From Microbacterium sorbitolivorans (lineage in GTDB: Bacteria; Actinomycetota; Actinomycetes; Actinomycetales; Microbacteriaceae): 64,000 nucleotides of DNA. The stretch is taken from positions 1,054,001 to 1,118,000 of the forward strand of contig NZ_KZ848473.1 of NCBI RefSeq assembly GCF_003327285.1, in the 5' to 3' direction. Below the pieces are notes generated by a model. It was given only the letters and a program-made list of their open reading frames with translations. It did no database searches and was not told where the DNA came from. The position numbers were made by a program, and so were the translations under genes. This document shows, in pieces, positions 34,804-43,918 of this stretch; the first letter of the stretch is position 1, and every line of letters begins with the position of its first letter.

Positions 34804-35673
34804 TCAGGCGAAGCTGCCGTAGACCTCGAGGGTGTTGGCGGCCACCTGGGCGCAGAGCTCGTCGAGGTCGGCGCCGAGTTCGGCGGCCATGAACCTCATC
34901 GTCAGCGGCACGAGATAGGGCGCGTTGGGGCGTCCGCGGTGCGGCACCGGCGTGAGGAAGGGCGCGTCGGTCTCGACGAGGATCCGCTCGCGCGGCGTGA
35001 CCTTCAGCGCGTCGCGCAGGTTCTGCGCGTTCTTGAACGTGATGTTTCCCGCGAACGACAGCCAGTAGCCGGCGTCCGCCGCCTCGCGCGCCATCGCCTC
35101 GTCGCCCGAGAAGCAATGGAACACCGTCTTCTCCGGCGCCCCGACGCGCGCGAGCGTGTCGAGCACGTCGCGGTGGGCGTCGCGGTCGTGGATCTGCATG
35201 GCGATGTCGTGCTTCTTCGCCATCGCGATGTGAGCCTCGAACGACGTCAGCTGCACGGCGTGGCCCTCTTCGCCCGTGCGGAAGTAGTCGAGCCCCGTCT
35301 CGCCGATCGCGCGCGTGCGCGGGTGCGCCGCGAGCTCGTCGATCACGGCGAGCGCCTCGTCGAGGCGCCCCTGCGAGGCGTACACGGGGGCATCGTTCGG
35401 GTGGATCGCGACGGACGCGAGCACCCGGGGGTCGCGCTCGGCCGCCGAGACGGCCCAGCGCGACGACTCGATGTCACCGGACGACTGCACGACTCCCGCG
35501 ATGCCCGCCCGCTCGGCGCGGGCGAGCTGCTCGTCGAGACCGAGCGGATCCTCGCCATCGTCGATATCGAGGTGGCAGTGGTTGTCGTACACCGGCACCG
35601 CGAGCGGCTCCGGCGGCTCGGGATGCGTCAGGTCCTTGCGGCCCTTCTTGTCGCGAGCCTGCACGTAGGTCAT
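34804..35673 (-). CDS. tatD: TatD-family metal-dependent hydrolase / deoxyribonuclease
   Basis: A 289-residue TIM-barrel metallohydrolase. VYDNHCHLDIDDGED supplies the HxH metal ligands, AIGETGLDYF the Glu, MQIHDRDAH and VFHCFSGD the later His ligands, and ILVETDAPFLTPVPHRGRPN the C-terminal Asp motif. The ATG at 35673 overlaps the metG stop by four bases, so it is coupled to metG. Its stop is four bases from the end of the tandem hairpin array. Confidence 0.96.
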   Translation of the reverse strand: MTYVQARDKKGRKDLTHPEPPEPLAVPVYDNHCHLDIDDGEDPLGLDEQLARAERAGIAGVVQSSGDIESSRWAVSAAERDPRVLASVAIHPNDAPVYASQGRLDEALAVIDELAAHPRTRAIGETGLDYFRTGEEGHAVQLTSFEAHIAMAKKHDIAMQIHDRDAHRDVLDTLARVGAPEKTVFHCFSGDEAMAREAADAGYWLSFAGNITFKNAQNLRDALKVTPRERILVETDAPFLTPVPHRGRPNAPYLVPLTMRFMAAELGADLDELCAQVAANTLEVYGSFA

Positions 35674-37235
35674 TCTTCTTCGATGCGCGGGAACAGCGGC
35701 GCGAGCTTCGTGGTCGCGGTTCCGGGCTGGAGGACGCCCCAGGCACCCGCCTCGCGCAGGTTCTGCGCGGTGAGGTCGCCCGCGATGCCGAGGCCCTCCC
35801 ACAGCTTCGCCGTCGAGTCGGGCATGACGGGCGAGAGCAGCACGGCGAGGGCACGCAGGCCCTCGAGGCACGTGTAGATCACGGTCGCGAGGCGCTCACG
35901 CTGCGCGTCATCCTTCGCGAGAACCCACGGCTCCCGCTCGGTGATGTACCCGTTGAGCGCATCGACGATGCGCCAGACCTCGGCGATCGCCTGATCGATG
36001 CGGAAGCGCTCGATCGCGGCGTCGGCGTTCGCCGCCGCCTCGGCGACGAGCTTCTGGATCTCGAGGTCGGCCTCGACGTACTCGCCCGGCTCCGGCACGG
36101 ATCCGTCGAAGTACTTGGCCGTCATCGCGATCGATCGCGACGCGAGGTTTCCGAATCCGTTCGCGAGCTCGGCGTGGTAGCGGGCGAGCATGTCCTCCCA
36201 CGAGAACGAGCCGTCCTGGCCGAACGCGATGGCCGAGAGGAAGTAGAAGCGGTAGGCGTCGGATCCGAAGGTGTCGACAAGCGTCTTCGGCGCGATACCC
36301 GTCGCCTTCGACTTCGACATCTTCTCGCCGCCGACGAGGAGCCAGCCGTGCGCGAACACGCCCTTCGGCACCTCGAGGCCCGCGGCCATGAGCATGGCCG
36401 GCCAGATCACGGCGTGGAAGCGCAGGATGTCCTTGCCGACCACGTGGTAGCCGGGCCAGCGGCGCTCGAAGTTCTGCTCGTCGGCGCCGTAGCCGACCGC
36501 GGTCGCGTAGTTCAGCAGGGCGTCGACCCACACGTAGATGACGTGCGACGAGTCCCACGGCACGGGGATGCCCCAGTCGAACGCGCTGCGCGAGATCGAC
36601 AGGTCGTTGAGGCCCTGCTGCACGAAGGCGACGACCTCGTTGCGCGCCGATTCGGGCTGCACGAAGTCGGGCTGTTCGCGGTACAGCTCGAGCAGGCGGT
36701 CGCCGAACTCGCTGAGCTTGAAGAAGTAGTTCTTCTCGTGCAGCAGCTCGAGCGGCTTCGAGTGGATCGCGCAGACCTTCAGGCCCTCGAACGCGCCCGT
36801 GCCCATGACGATGTCGCTCTCGGGCTTGAACTCCTCGCACCCGACGCAGTACAGCGCCTCGTACTCGCCCGCATAGATGTAGCCGCGGTCGTAGATCGCC
36901 TGGATGAACGCCTTCACGCTCTCCTCGTGGCGCTCCTGCGTCGTGCGGATGAAGTCGTCGTTCGCGACGCCGAGCGTGTCGAGCAGCGGGAACCACTCCT
37001 CGCTGACGAGCTTGTCGACCCACTCCTGGGGGCTCACGCCATTCGCCGCGGCGGCGCGCATCATCTTCTGGCCGTGCTCGTCGGTACCCGTCAGCATCCA
37101 GGTGTCGTCGCCGGACTGTCGGTGCCAGCGCGCAAGGGTGTCGACAGCCACCGTCGTGTACCCGTGCCCGATGTGAGGCACATCGCTCGGGTAGTAGATG
37201 GGCGTGGTGATGTAGAACGAACCGCCAGAAGTCAC
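35670..37235 (-). CDS. metG: Methionyl-tRNA synthetase
   Basis: A 521-residue class I synthetase. FYITTPIYYPSDVPHIGHGY holds the HIGH motif (as HIGH in PHIGHGY), EALYCVGCEEFK the zinc-knuckle region, and GEKMSKSKATGI the KMSKS loop. The C-terminal anticodon-binding domain is present; there is no tRNA-binding EMAP extension, which is normal for actinobacteria. GTG at 37235 is six bases after TAGACT and without a ribosome-binding site. Confidence 0.97.
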   Translation of the reverse strand: MTSGGSFYITTPIYYPSDVPHIGHGYTTVAVDTLARWHRQSGDDTWMLTGTDEHGQKMMRAAAANGVSPQEWVDKLVSEEWFPLLDTLGVANDDFIRTTQERHEESVKAFIQAIYDRGYIYAGEYEALYCVGCEEFKPESDIVMGTGAFEGLKVCAIHSKPLELLHEKNYFFKLSEFGDRLLELYREQPDFVQPESARNEVVAFVQQGLNDLSISRSAFDWGIPVPWDSSHVIYVWVDALLNYATAVGYGADEQNFERRWPGYHVVGKDILRFHAVIWPAMLMAAGLEVPKGVFAHGWLLVGGEKMSKSKATGIAPKTLVDTFGSDAYRFYFLSAIAFGQDGSFSWEDMLARYHAELANGFGNLASRSIAMTAKYFDGSVPEPGEYVEADLEIQKLVAEAAANADAAIERFRIDQAIAEVWRIVDALNGYITEREPWVLAKDDAQRERLATVIYTCLEGLRALAVLLSPVMPDSTAKLWEGLGIAGDLTAQNLREAGAWGVLQPGTATTKLAPLFPRIEEE

Positions 37236-37241
37236 CCGTCC

Positions 37242-37247
37242 AGTCTA
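37242..37247 (-). promoter_or_regulatory. -10 element for metG (leaderless)
   Basis: TAGACT on the minus strand ends six bases before the GTG start of metG, the same hexamer and spacing as at mfd and hrpA. Confidence 0.6.
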
Positions 37248-37276
37248 TGGGTGTGTGACTGTATGTTTCACCGCCG

Positions 37277-39217
37277 CTACTTTTGCAGGAATTCCTTCAT
37301 GAGCGGGGCCGCGGTTCCGGATCCGGTGCCGTCGTCGACGAACACGGCCACGGCGAGGTCGCCCTGCGTCGCAATCATCCACGCGTGCGTCTCGGTCTCG
37401 CCGTCGCGGTCGTATTCGGCGGTGCCGGTTTTCGCACCGACCGCCGGATCCAGCCCCGCAAGATCGCTCCCGGATCCGTCGGTCACGACCGCACGCATCA
37501 GCTCGGCGAGCGTCGCCGCCTCCTCGGCGGTGAGCGGCGCCGCGCCCTCGGCGGGCGCGCTCACGGCGGCCGGATCCGCGGTTGCCTCGGGAGAAACGCT
37601 CGCCTCGGGAGAAGCGGTCGCCTCCGGAGAAACGGTCGCGTCCGGCGAAGCGGTCGCGTCCGGAGATGCCGACGAAGCGGACGAATCGTCCCCCTCCACC
37701 ACATGCGGCGCGACAGTCTCGCCCGCCGCGACCGACGCCGCGACGGTCGCCATCGCGAGCGGGCTCGCGAGGATCCTCCCCTGCCCGATGAGGTCGGCGG
37801 CGTGCTCGGTCTTACTCGTCGAGTCGGGCACGGATCCTGTGAAGGCGCCGATCTGGCTCGTGCCGCCAAGGCCGAGGGAGGCCGCCGCGTCCTGGAGTGC
37901 CGCGTCGTCGATCTTCTCGGCCTGCGAGACCATCGCCGTGTTGCACGAGTTGGCGATGGCGTCGCGCAGCGAGATGTCGCCCGTCTTCGACTCGGGGTAG
38001 TCGGGGAAGTTGTGGAACTCGTAGCCGTCGACCGTGAGCGTGTCGGAGCAGGTGACGACGTCGTCGGGCGTCGCGCCCGCGCGCAGGAGCGCGAGGGCCG
38101 TGACGACCTTGAACGTGGATCCGGGCGCGTACTGCCCGTCGGTCGCGTTGGCGTAAATGCTCGAGGATTCGGTGTTTGCGACGGCGAGGATCCCGCCGGT
38201 CGAGGGCCGGATCGCGACGATCGAGGCGGTGCCGTCGACGCCCGCGAGCACCTGATCCGCACGGTTTTGCAGATCGACGTCGAGGGTCGTCGCGAGCGGA
38301 TCGGCCTCGGCGCCGTCAAACGAGATCAGCTCGCGCGACTCGTCGCCCGAGACGGCGCTCAGCGTGATCGTCGGCGCTCCGCGCAGCTCGGCGTCGTAGG
38401 CCTTCTGCAGGCCCGAGAGCCCCACCTGGTCTCCCGCGCTGATGGCACCGTCGGAGGCGTCGATGATCTCGGCGGTCGCCTCGCCCACAGATCCGAGGAG
38501 GTCGCGGGCGAACATGCGGGTCGGCGCGAGCATCATGGTCTTCTCGACCGAGTTCGCGCCGGGGATCTCCGAGAAGTCGTCGGGCACGCGATCGGCGGCG
38601 TCGGCGGGTCGCAGCGTGATCGCCTCGACGAAGGCCTGATCGCCCATCTGCTCGGCGCGGGCGACGAACTCGTCGGCGTCGATGCCGAGTGCGTCGGCGA
38701 TCTTCTTCGCCGAGCCCGCGACCTGGTCGGCCTCGACCCAGCTCTTGTCGAGGCCGTAGACCGACACCTCGCGATCGGTGACGATCGTCTCGCCGCCGGC
38801 GCCGAGGATGTCGGCACGGTCGGGGTACGCGCGCAAGACCTCGATCGTCTCGCCGTCCTTCAGCCCGAGCCCCGCGAGGTCGGGCGTCTTCTCGACGCTC
38901 CAGCCATCGTCGGTCTGGTCGAGCGTCACGGGCACGGTGTAGGCCCACTCGTTGCCCTCGATGTCCCAGTCGAACGCCAGGTCGACGGTCGCGGTCTCGC
39001 CGTCCTTGACGGGTTCGCCGGCGGTGACCGTCAGCGGGAACGCGGCGAGCGCGTCGTCGGCGTAGTCGTGGTTCTCGGCCGACTTCTGCAGGTCGGCGAC
39101 GGCGTCTGCGAGCCCGTCGTCGGCCGTGCAGGAGGCAAGGCCGAGGGCGCTGAGCCCGGCGAGAGAAAGGACTGCGGCACCGCGGATCATTGCTGACACA
39201 CGCCCAGTCTGCCTCAT
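37277..39217 (-). CDS. Class B penicillin-binding protein, putative lipoprotein
   Basis: A 646-residue transpeptidase. The signal peptide ends in LSALGLASCT, a lipobox with the Cys at about residue 31. An NTF2/MecA-N-like domain follows (about 35-150), then the dimer domain and the transpeptidase domain with PGSTFKVVTAL (SxxK), ANSCNTAM (SxN) and GAKTGTAEY (KTG). A Ser/Pro/Glu/Ala linker made of 6-residue repeats (about 515-550) sits inside the transpeptidase domain, before KTG. The MecA-N type suggests a PBP2a-like, possibly low-affinity enzyme. ATG at 39217 is the likely start; an internal ATG at 39190 is possible. Confidence 0.92.
   Translation of the reverse strand: MRQTGRVSAMIRGAAVLSLAGLSALGLASCTADDGLADAVADLQKSAENHDYADDALAAFPLTVTAGEPVKDGETATVDLAFDWDIEGNEWAYTVPVTLDQTDDGWSVEKTPDLAGLGLKDGETIEVLRAYPDRADILGAGGETIVTDREVSVYGLDKSWVEADQVAGSAKKIADALGIDADEFVARAEQMGDQAFVEAITLRPADAADRVPDDFSEIPGANSVEKTMMLAPTRMFARDLLGSVGEATAEIIDASDGAISAGDQVGLSGLQKAYDAELRGAPTITLSAVSGDESRELISFDGAEADPLATTLDVDLQNRADQVLAGVDGTASIVAIRPSTGGILAVANTESSSIYANATDGQYAPGSTFKVVTALALLRAGATPDDVVTCSDTLTVDGYEFHNFPDYPESKTGDISLRDAIANSCNTAMVSQAEKIDDAALQDAAASLGLGGTSQIGAFTGSVPDSTSKTEHAADLIGQGRILASPLAMATVAASVAAGETVAPHVVEGDDSSASSASPDATASPDATVSPEATASPEASVSPEATADPAAVSAPAEGAAPLTAEEAATLAELMRAVVTDGSGSDLAGLDPAVGAKTGTAEYDRDGETETHAWMIATQGDLAVAVFVDDGTGSGTAAPLMKEFLQK
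37585..37674. repeat. 18-bp tandem repeat (about five copies) in the penicillin-binding protein gene
   Basis: Imperfect 18-base units of the type GCCTCGGGAGAAACGCTC encode (SP-E/D-A-T/S-V/A) repeats. The period is a multiple of three, so copy-number change would keep the frame. Confidence 0.85.
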
Positions 39218-39236
39218 CGTTCCGTCACGTTGACGC

Positions 39237-39265
39237 GTATCTAGATAGATGTTGTACTTAGATAC
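39237..39265 (+). promoter_or_regulatory. Inverted repeat at the padR promoter
   Basis: GTATCTA (39237-39243) and TAGATAC (39259-39265) form a 7-bp-arm inverted repeat that ends exactly at the padR ATG. TAGATA at 39242-39247 could be the -10. PadR proteins bind inverted repeats over their own promoters, so autoregulation is likely. The penicillin-binding protein starts 20 bases away on the other strand. Confidence 0.55.
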
Positions 39266-39613
39266 ATGGATGACGTCGAGCCGCTGTGGCCGCTCCCCTG
39301 GGTGCGCGCCGCCATGGGAACCGCGGTGCTCGCCTGCCTCGAACACGAGGAGCTGCACGGCTACGCGATCGCCGAGCGGCTTGCGGCTCGCGGGTTCGGA
39401 AGGCCGAAGGGCGGATCCCTGTATCCGCTGCTCGGGGCGCTCGAGGAATCCGGCGCCGTCGAGGCGAGCTGGGTGCAGGGCGAGAAGGGCCCCGGCCGGC
39501 GTTCCTACGTCATCACGCGGCTCGGCCGCTCGCGCCTCGCCGACGAGCGCGAGTCGTGGGCCGACCTCGCGGCCGCGCTGCACACCACCGACCCCGAGGA
39601 GGCACGCGAATGA
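39266..39613 (+). CDS. PadR-family transcriptional regulator
   Basis: A 115-residue winged-helix protein: HEELHGYAIAERLAARGFG and KGGSLYPLLGALEESGAV are the PadR core, and GRRSYVITRLGR the wing. No ribosome-binding site precedes the ATG, and an inverted repeat abuts it. The stop overlaps the next ATG (ATGA), so it is coupled to the membrane protein gene it probably controls. Confidence 0.94.
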   Translation: MDDVEPLWPLPWVRAAMGTAVLACLEHEELHGYAIAERLAARGFGRPKGGSLYPLLGALEESGAVEASWVQGEKGPGRRSYVITRLGRSRLADERESWADLAAALHTTDPEEARE

Positions 39614-40656
39614 GCGACACCCCCATCCGCTCAGCGATCGAGGCCGTGCGCGCGGCGCGCGGCGAGAAGGCCGACGAGGCCTGGGCCGAGGCCGTCTCGT
39701 TCGAACTCGTCATGACCGACGTGCGCGTAGAACTCGTCGCGCGGGCCCTCAGCGAGGCCGCGGAGCAGATCGCGCAGGCGGACGAGCCCGCCGCAGAGCT
39801 CTTCGGCGACGCCCGCGAATGGGCCGCGGGCCGCAGGGCGGAGTGGGTCGCCGACGGCGCCGACTGGTCGGACGACGACGAGCCCACATCCGTCAAAGGC
39901 GCCCTCTTCATGGTGCTCCTCGCCGCCGCGGGCATTTCGTTGCTCTTTGTCGCACAGACCCTCCTCACGGCGGCGTGGTCGGAAGAGATCTCGCTCGCGG
40001 GGGCGATCTTCCCCACACTTCTGGGCGCCGCGACCGTCGGCGCGCACGCCCTGTTCACGAGGCTTCGCGAACGCCGATCGCAGCTCGCGGCCGTCGCGGG
40101 CACGGCGGCGTTGCTGCTCGCGGTCGGCGGCACGCTCACGGCGGTGGCCTGGCTCAGCAACGGAATCTCCCTCGGCATCGCGACGGGGTGGTGGCACCTC
40201 GCCGCCGCGCTGGTGCTCGGGATACTCGCATTCGCGGCGCTCCAATTCCTCCCCGCGCCCCGGCGCCGCGTCGCGGCAGGCCCGCGGGACGACGACGCGT
40301 GGCTGAAAGAGCTCGGCGCCTCCCTCCGCACGCGCGGCGACATCACGGATCACCGCGCGAACGAGATCGTCGAGGAGGCGCGCGAGCACGCGGCCGACTC
40401 CGGCGGGAGCCTCGGCGACGAGTTCGGCACGCCGCGCGCCTACGCGGCTCGCTTCGCGAAGAACCCCGTCGTCCCGGCGCGCCGGCGCGCGATCTTCTCC
40501 GCCGCGCTTGCGACCGTCGCGCTGGTGGTCCTCGCGATCGATCTCTCCGACGGGGGCGACTTCCCGTACGCGACGTTCGCGTGGTTCGCGATCCTCGCGC
40601 TCAACGCGGCCCTCACGCTCGCCGCATGGCGCACCGCGGCGCGCGAACGGGCGTAG
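39610..40656 (+). CDS. PadR-associated membrane protein (HAAS/DUF1700-like)
   Basis: A 348-residue protein. The N-terminal 100 residues are soluble, with EVADAVSFEL-like helices (DEAWAEAVSFELVMTDVRVE). A group of about four TM helices spans about 100-215, a soluble helical segment (RGDITDHRANEIVEEAREHA, DEFGTPRAYAARFA) about 230-285, and two more helices the end. The LGDEFGTPRAYA segment is the HAAS signature of proteins encoded with PadR regulators. Function is unknown; an envelope-stress role is often supposed. Confidence 0.85.
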   Translation: MSDTPIRSAIEAVRAARGEKADEAWAEAVSFELVMTDVRVELVARALSEAAEQIAQADEPAAELFGDAREWAAGRRAEWVADGADWSDDDEPTSVKGALFMVLLAAAGISLLFVAQTLLTAAWSEEISLAGAIFPTLLGAATVGAHALFTRLRERRSQLAAVAGTAALLLAVGGTLTAVAWLSNGISLGIATGWWHLAAALVLGILAFAALQFLPAPRRRVAAGPRDDDAWLKELGASLRTRGDITDHRANEIVEEAREHAADSGGSLGDEFGTPRAYAARFAKNPVVPARRRAIFSAALATVALVVLAIDLSDGGDFPYATFAWFAILALNAALTLAAWRTAARERA

Positions 40657-40665
40657 CGCGACCGC

Positions 40666-41682
40666 CTACGCCCGCGGGGCGCTCTCGCGCACGACGAGCT
40701 CGGTGGGGAGGGTGAGGGTCCGCCCCGCTCCCCCGTCGATCACCTCGAGCAGCATCGCGACCATCTGCTCGCCGATGCGTTCCCAGGGCTGCCGCATCGT
40801 CGTGAGCGACGGCTCGAAATCGGCGGCGAGGCCCGAGTCGTCGAAGCCCGCGACCACGACGTCGTCCGGCACGCGCACGCCCGAGCGCTGCAGTCGCTGG
40901 ATGACACCGACGGCCATGCTGTCGGAGGCCGCGAACACGGCATCGAAGGATCCAGGGGCAAGGCTCGCGATCGCGTCGCCGCCGCTCGCGCGGCTGAAGT
41001 CGCCCTCGACGACGAGCGACGCATCGAACAGCTCGCCCATCTCGTCGCGGAAGCCCTCGAGGCGGAAGCGACCACCGGGGGTGTCTTGCGGGCCCGCGAT
41101 GTGGGCGATCCGCGTGGATCCGCCGGAGAGCAGGTAGCGGGTCATCTCGCGGGCGGATCCGTACTCGTCGACCGAGACGGAGGGGATCTCGAGGTCCGAA
41201 CCGAGCGGCAGGCCGACGCAGACCGTGGGCACGCCGGCCCCGAGGAGGCTCGACACGAACGGGTCGCTCTCGTGCGACGAGACGAGCATGACGCCGTCGA
41301 CGTGACCGCCCTCGACGTAGCGCAGGATCCCCTGCTTCTCGTCGGCGGTTCCGGCCGCGAGCAGTACGAGCGTCTGCCCGCGCGACGTGAGCGCCTGGGC
41401 CGAATAGCGCAGCAGCAGCGAGTAGGTCGGATCCTCGAACAGCAGGTGGTGCGGCTCGGTGAGCAGGAAGGCGACGGAGTTTGACCGCCCGGTGGCGAGG
41501 CTGCGCGCGTGGTGGTTCGCGGTGTAGCCGGTCTGCCGAATGGCGGCCTCGACGGCCTCGCGCGCATCCTCCGATACCCACTTGCCACCGTTGAGCACGC
41601 GGGACACCGTGCCATACGAGACCCCGGCGACGACCGCGACATCGCGGATCGTCGGCTTTCGGGGCCGCTTTTCGACGTTCAT
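40666..41682 (-). CDS. LacI-family repressor of the galactan locus
   Basis: A 338-residue regulator. The HTH is about residues 10-60 (TIRDVAVVAGVSYGTVSRVL), followed by a periplasmic-binding-protein-like effector domain (FAASDSMAVGVIQRL, VVAGFDDSGLAADFEPSLTT). It is divergent from the GH42 gene, and two copies of its probable operator flank the space between them. By position it is the counterpart of the gan regulator and would respond to galactose or galacto-oligosaccharide. TATTGT (41690-41695) is seven bases before its ATG. Confidence 0.93.
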   Translation of the reverse strand: MNVEKRPRKPTIRDVAVVAGVSYGTVSRVLNGGKWVSEDAREAVEAAIRQTGYTANHHARSLATGRSNSVAFLLTEPHHLLFEDPTYSLLLRYSAQALTSRGQTLVLLAAGTADEKQGILRYVEGGHVDGVMLVSSHESDPFVSSLLGAGVPTVCVGLPLGSDLEIPSVSVDEYGSAREMTRYLLSGGSTRIAHIAGPQDTPGGRFRLEGFRDEMGELFDASLVVEGDFSRASGGDAIASLAPGSFDAVFAASDSMAVGVIQRLQRSGVRVPDDVVVAGFDDSGLAADFEPSLTTMRQPWERIGEQMVAMLLEVIDGGAGRTLTLPTELVVRESAPRA

Positions 41683-41689
41683 GAGTTAG

Positions 41690-41695
41690 ACAATA
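41690..41695 (-). promoter_or_regulatory. -10 element for the LacI-family gene
   Basis: TATTGT on the minus strand ends seven bases before the ATG at 41682; no ribosome-binding site is present, so the repressor mRNA is probably leaderless. Confidence 0.5.
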
Positions 41696-41713
41696 GCCCC
41701 CTGGCGCCGCGCG

Positions 41714-41729
41714 CTGTGACCGGTTACAG
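41714..41729. promoter_or_regulatory. LacI-type operator O1
   Basis: CTGTGACCGGTTACAG, a near-perfect 16-bp palindrome with the central CCGG typical of LacI-family sites. Its reverse complement recurs exactly at 41782. Confidence 0.8.
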
Positions 41730-41781
41730 TTCTATAACGACATCTCGATCTCGGTAGCACGGGGCGACGACCGCCCGCAGA

Positions 41782-41797
41782 CTGTAACCGGTCACAG
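41782..41797. promoter_or_regulatory. LacI-type operator O2
   Basis: CTGTAACCGGTCACAG, the exact reverse complement of O1, centred 68 bases away. The pair brackets the divergent promoters of the repressor and the GH42 gene and could support looping. Confidence 0.8.
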
Positions 41798-41838
41798 AGA
41801 TGTGACGGTCCCACCACATACGACGGAGTAGCTCTTCC

Positions 41839-43863
41839 ATGACAGCGAACGCTGGCGCGCTTTCTCGAACCGCCTTCCCCCAGATCGATGGCCTCGCCTA
41901 CGGCGGCGACTACAACCCCGAGCAGTGGTCGCGCGACACGTGGCGCGACGACGTGCGGTTGATGCGCGAGGCGGGCGTGAACCTCGTCAGCATCGGCATG
42001 TTCTCGTGGGGCCTCATCGAGGTGCGCGAGGGCGAATTCGACTTCTCGTGGCTCGACGAGATCCTCGGCCTGCTGCACGACAACGGCATCTCGGTCGACC
42101 TCGGCACGCCCACCGCGTCGCCGCCCGCGTGGTTCTTCGCCACCTACCCGGAGTCGCGGGTGGAGACCGCGGAGGGCACGAAGCTCGGCTTCGGATCCCG
42201 CGGCATGGTGTCGCCGTCGGCGCCCGCCTACCGCGAGGCGATCGCCCGCATCTCCGGCGCGCTCGCGGAGCGCTACGCCGAGCACCCCGCCGTCGTCATG
42301 TGGCACATCCACAACGAGTACGGCGCGCCCGTGTCGCAGGACCACTCGCCCGCCTCGAACGTCGCGTTCCGCGAGTGGCTGCGCGAGCGCTACGGCTCGA
42401 TCGACGCCCTGAACGAGGCGTGGGGCACGGCATTCTGGGGCCAGCACTACACCGAGTGGGACCACATCTCGACGCCCGCCGCGACCCCCACCGTCGCGAA
42501 TCCGTCGCAGAAGCTCGACTTCCACCGCTTCAGCGATCATCAGCTGCGCCAGTGCTTCATCACCGAGCGCGACGCGATCAAGCGCTTCTCCGACCTGCCC
42601 GTCACGACGAACTTCATGGCGAACCAGCACGGCGGCGTCAACCTCTGGGAGTGGGCCAAGCTCGTCGACGTCGTGAGCGACGACCACTACCTCGTCGCGG
42701 CCGACCCGCACCCCGAGGTCGGGCTCGCGATCGCGGCCGACCTCACCCGCTCGGTCGCGGGCGGCGCGCCGTGGATGCTCCTTGAGCACTCGACGAGCGG
42801 CATCAACTGGCAGCCCACCGGCATCGCCAAGCGCCCCGGAGAGATGGCACGCAACTCGCTCGCGCACGTCGCGCGCGGCGCCGACGCCGTCATGTTCTTC
42901 CAGTGGCGCGCCTCCCGCAAGGGCGCCGAGAAGTTCCACTCGGCGATGCTCCCCCACGCCGGCACCGACTCGCGCATCTGGCGCGAGGTCGAGAAGCTCG
43001 GCGCCGACGTGCGCGCCCTCGCCCCGCTCAAGCGGTCCCGCGTGAAGGCCGACGTCGCGATGCTGTGGGACTACGAGTCGTTCTGGGCGCAGGACCTCGA
43101 GTGGCGCCCCGTCGACGACCTCGACCACAACGAGCGCGTGCGCGCGTTCTACGAGCGCCTCTGGCGCGACGGCTTCACGGTCGACTTCGCGCTGCCGAGC
43201 CACGACCTGTCGGCGTACCCGCTCGTCGTCGTCCCGGCGCAGTACATGCTGCGCGCGGAGGATGCCGAAAACCTCACCCGCTACGTCGAGAACGGCGGCA
43301 CGCTCGTGGTGTCGTACTTCTCGGGCGTCGTCGACGAGAACGACGGCGTGCACGAGGGCGGCTTCCTCTCGCCGCTGCGCGACGCGCTCGGCGTCGATGT
43401 CGAGGAGTACCTGCCGCTGCGCCGCGGCACGAGCGCGAAGGTCGTCTGGGCCGACGGCTCGTCGTCCGACGCCGACCACTGGCAGGAGCACCTGCGCGTC
43501 TCCGGTGCCGAGGTCCTCGCGCGCTTCGGCGAGGGCGGCGGCAAGGACCTGCCCGCGATCACGCGCGGATCCCACGGATCCGGACACGGCTGGTACGTCG
43601 CGACCCGCATGTCGACCGACGCGCTCGCAGACGTGTTCCGCGGCGTCTACGCCGACGCGGGCCTCACGCCGCGCGACCTCGGCGAGGGCCTCGAGGTCGT
43701 GCGCCGCGAGTCTGACGCCGACGCCTTCACGATCGCGATCAACCACTCCGAGACCGACCACGAGCTCGCCGTGGCGGGCGAAGACCTGCTGACGGACGAA
43801 CGCGCAGAGTCGTTCACCGTCTCGGCCGGCACCGTGCGCGCGATTCGCACGAGCCGACACTAA
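41839..43863 (+). CDS. ganA: GH42 beta-galactosidase
   Basis: A 674-residue cytoplasmic glycosidase that releases galactose from galacto-oligosaccharides. GLAYGGDYNPEQW starts the TIM barrel; MWHIHNEYGAP carries the acid/base Glu (about 160) and MLLEHSTSGINW the nucleophile Glu (about 316). The trimerisation domain (LVVVPAQYMLRAEDAENL) and a small C-terminal beta domain follow. No signal peptide. It is the first gene of the galactan operon, downstream of O2; GGAG is ten bases from the ATG. Confidence 0.97.
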   Translation: MTANAGALSRTAFPQIDGLAYGGDYNPEQWSRDTWRDDVRLMREAGVNLVSIGMFSWGLIEVREGEFDFSWLDEILGLLHDNGISVDLGTPTASPPAWFFATYPESRVETAEGTKLGFGSRGMVSPSAPAYREAIARISGALAERYAEHPAVVMWHIHNEYGAPVSQDHSPASNVAFREWLRERYGSIDALNEAWGTAFWGQHYTEWDHISTPAATPTVANPSQKLDFHRFSDHQLRQCFITERDAIKRFSDLPVTTNFMANQHGGVNLWEWAKLVDVVSDDHYLVAADPHPEVGLAIAADLTRSVAGGAPWMLLEHSTSGINWQPTGIAKRPGEMARNSLAHVARGADAVMFFQWRASRKGAEKFHSAMLPHAGTDSRIWREVEKLGADVRALAPLKRSRVKADVAMLWDYESFWAQDLEWRPVDDLDHNERVRAFYERLWRDGFTVDFALPSHDLSAYPLVVVPAQYMLRAEDAENLTRYVENGGTLVVSYFSGVVDENDGVHEGGFLSPLRDALGVDVEEYLPLRRGTSAKVVWADGSSSDADHWQEHLRVSGAEVLARFGEGGGKDLPAITRGSHGSGHGWYVATRMSTDALADVFRGVYADAGLTPRDLGEGLEVVRRESDADAFTIAINHSETDHELAVAGEDLLTDERAESFTVSAGTVRAIRTSRH

Positions 43864-43918
43864 CCACCCCACCCGCTCCCACAACCCTGCCGCAATAGCG
43901 CGGCGGAAGGAGAACCCC

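Noticed and set aside
33542..34822. Repeat protein encoded by the tandem array (MSHFVREYGRHSHHNWDTP units)
   Set aside because: The array is open in several frames on both strands simply because the unit has no stop codon. The upstream part of this frame is antisense to rsmA, and no ribosome-binding site or conserved start is seen.
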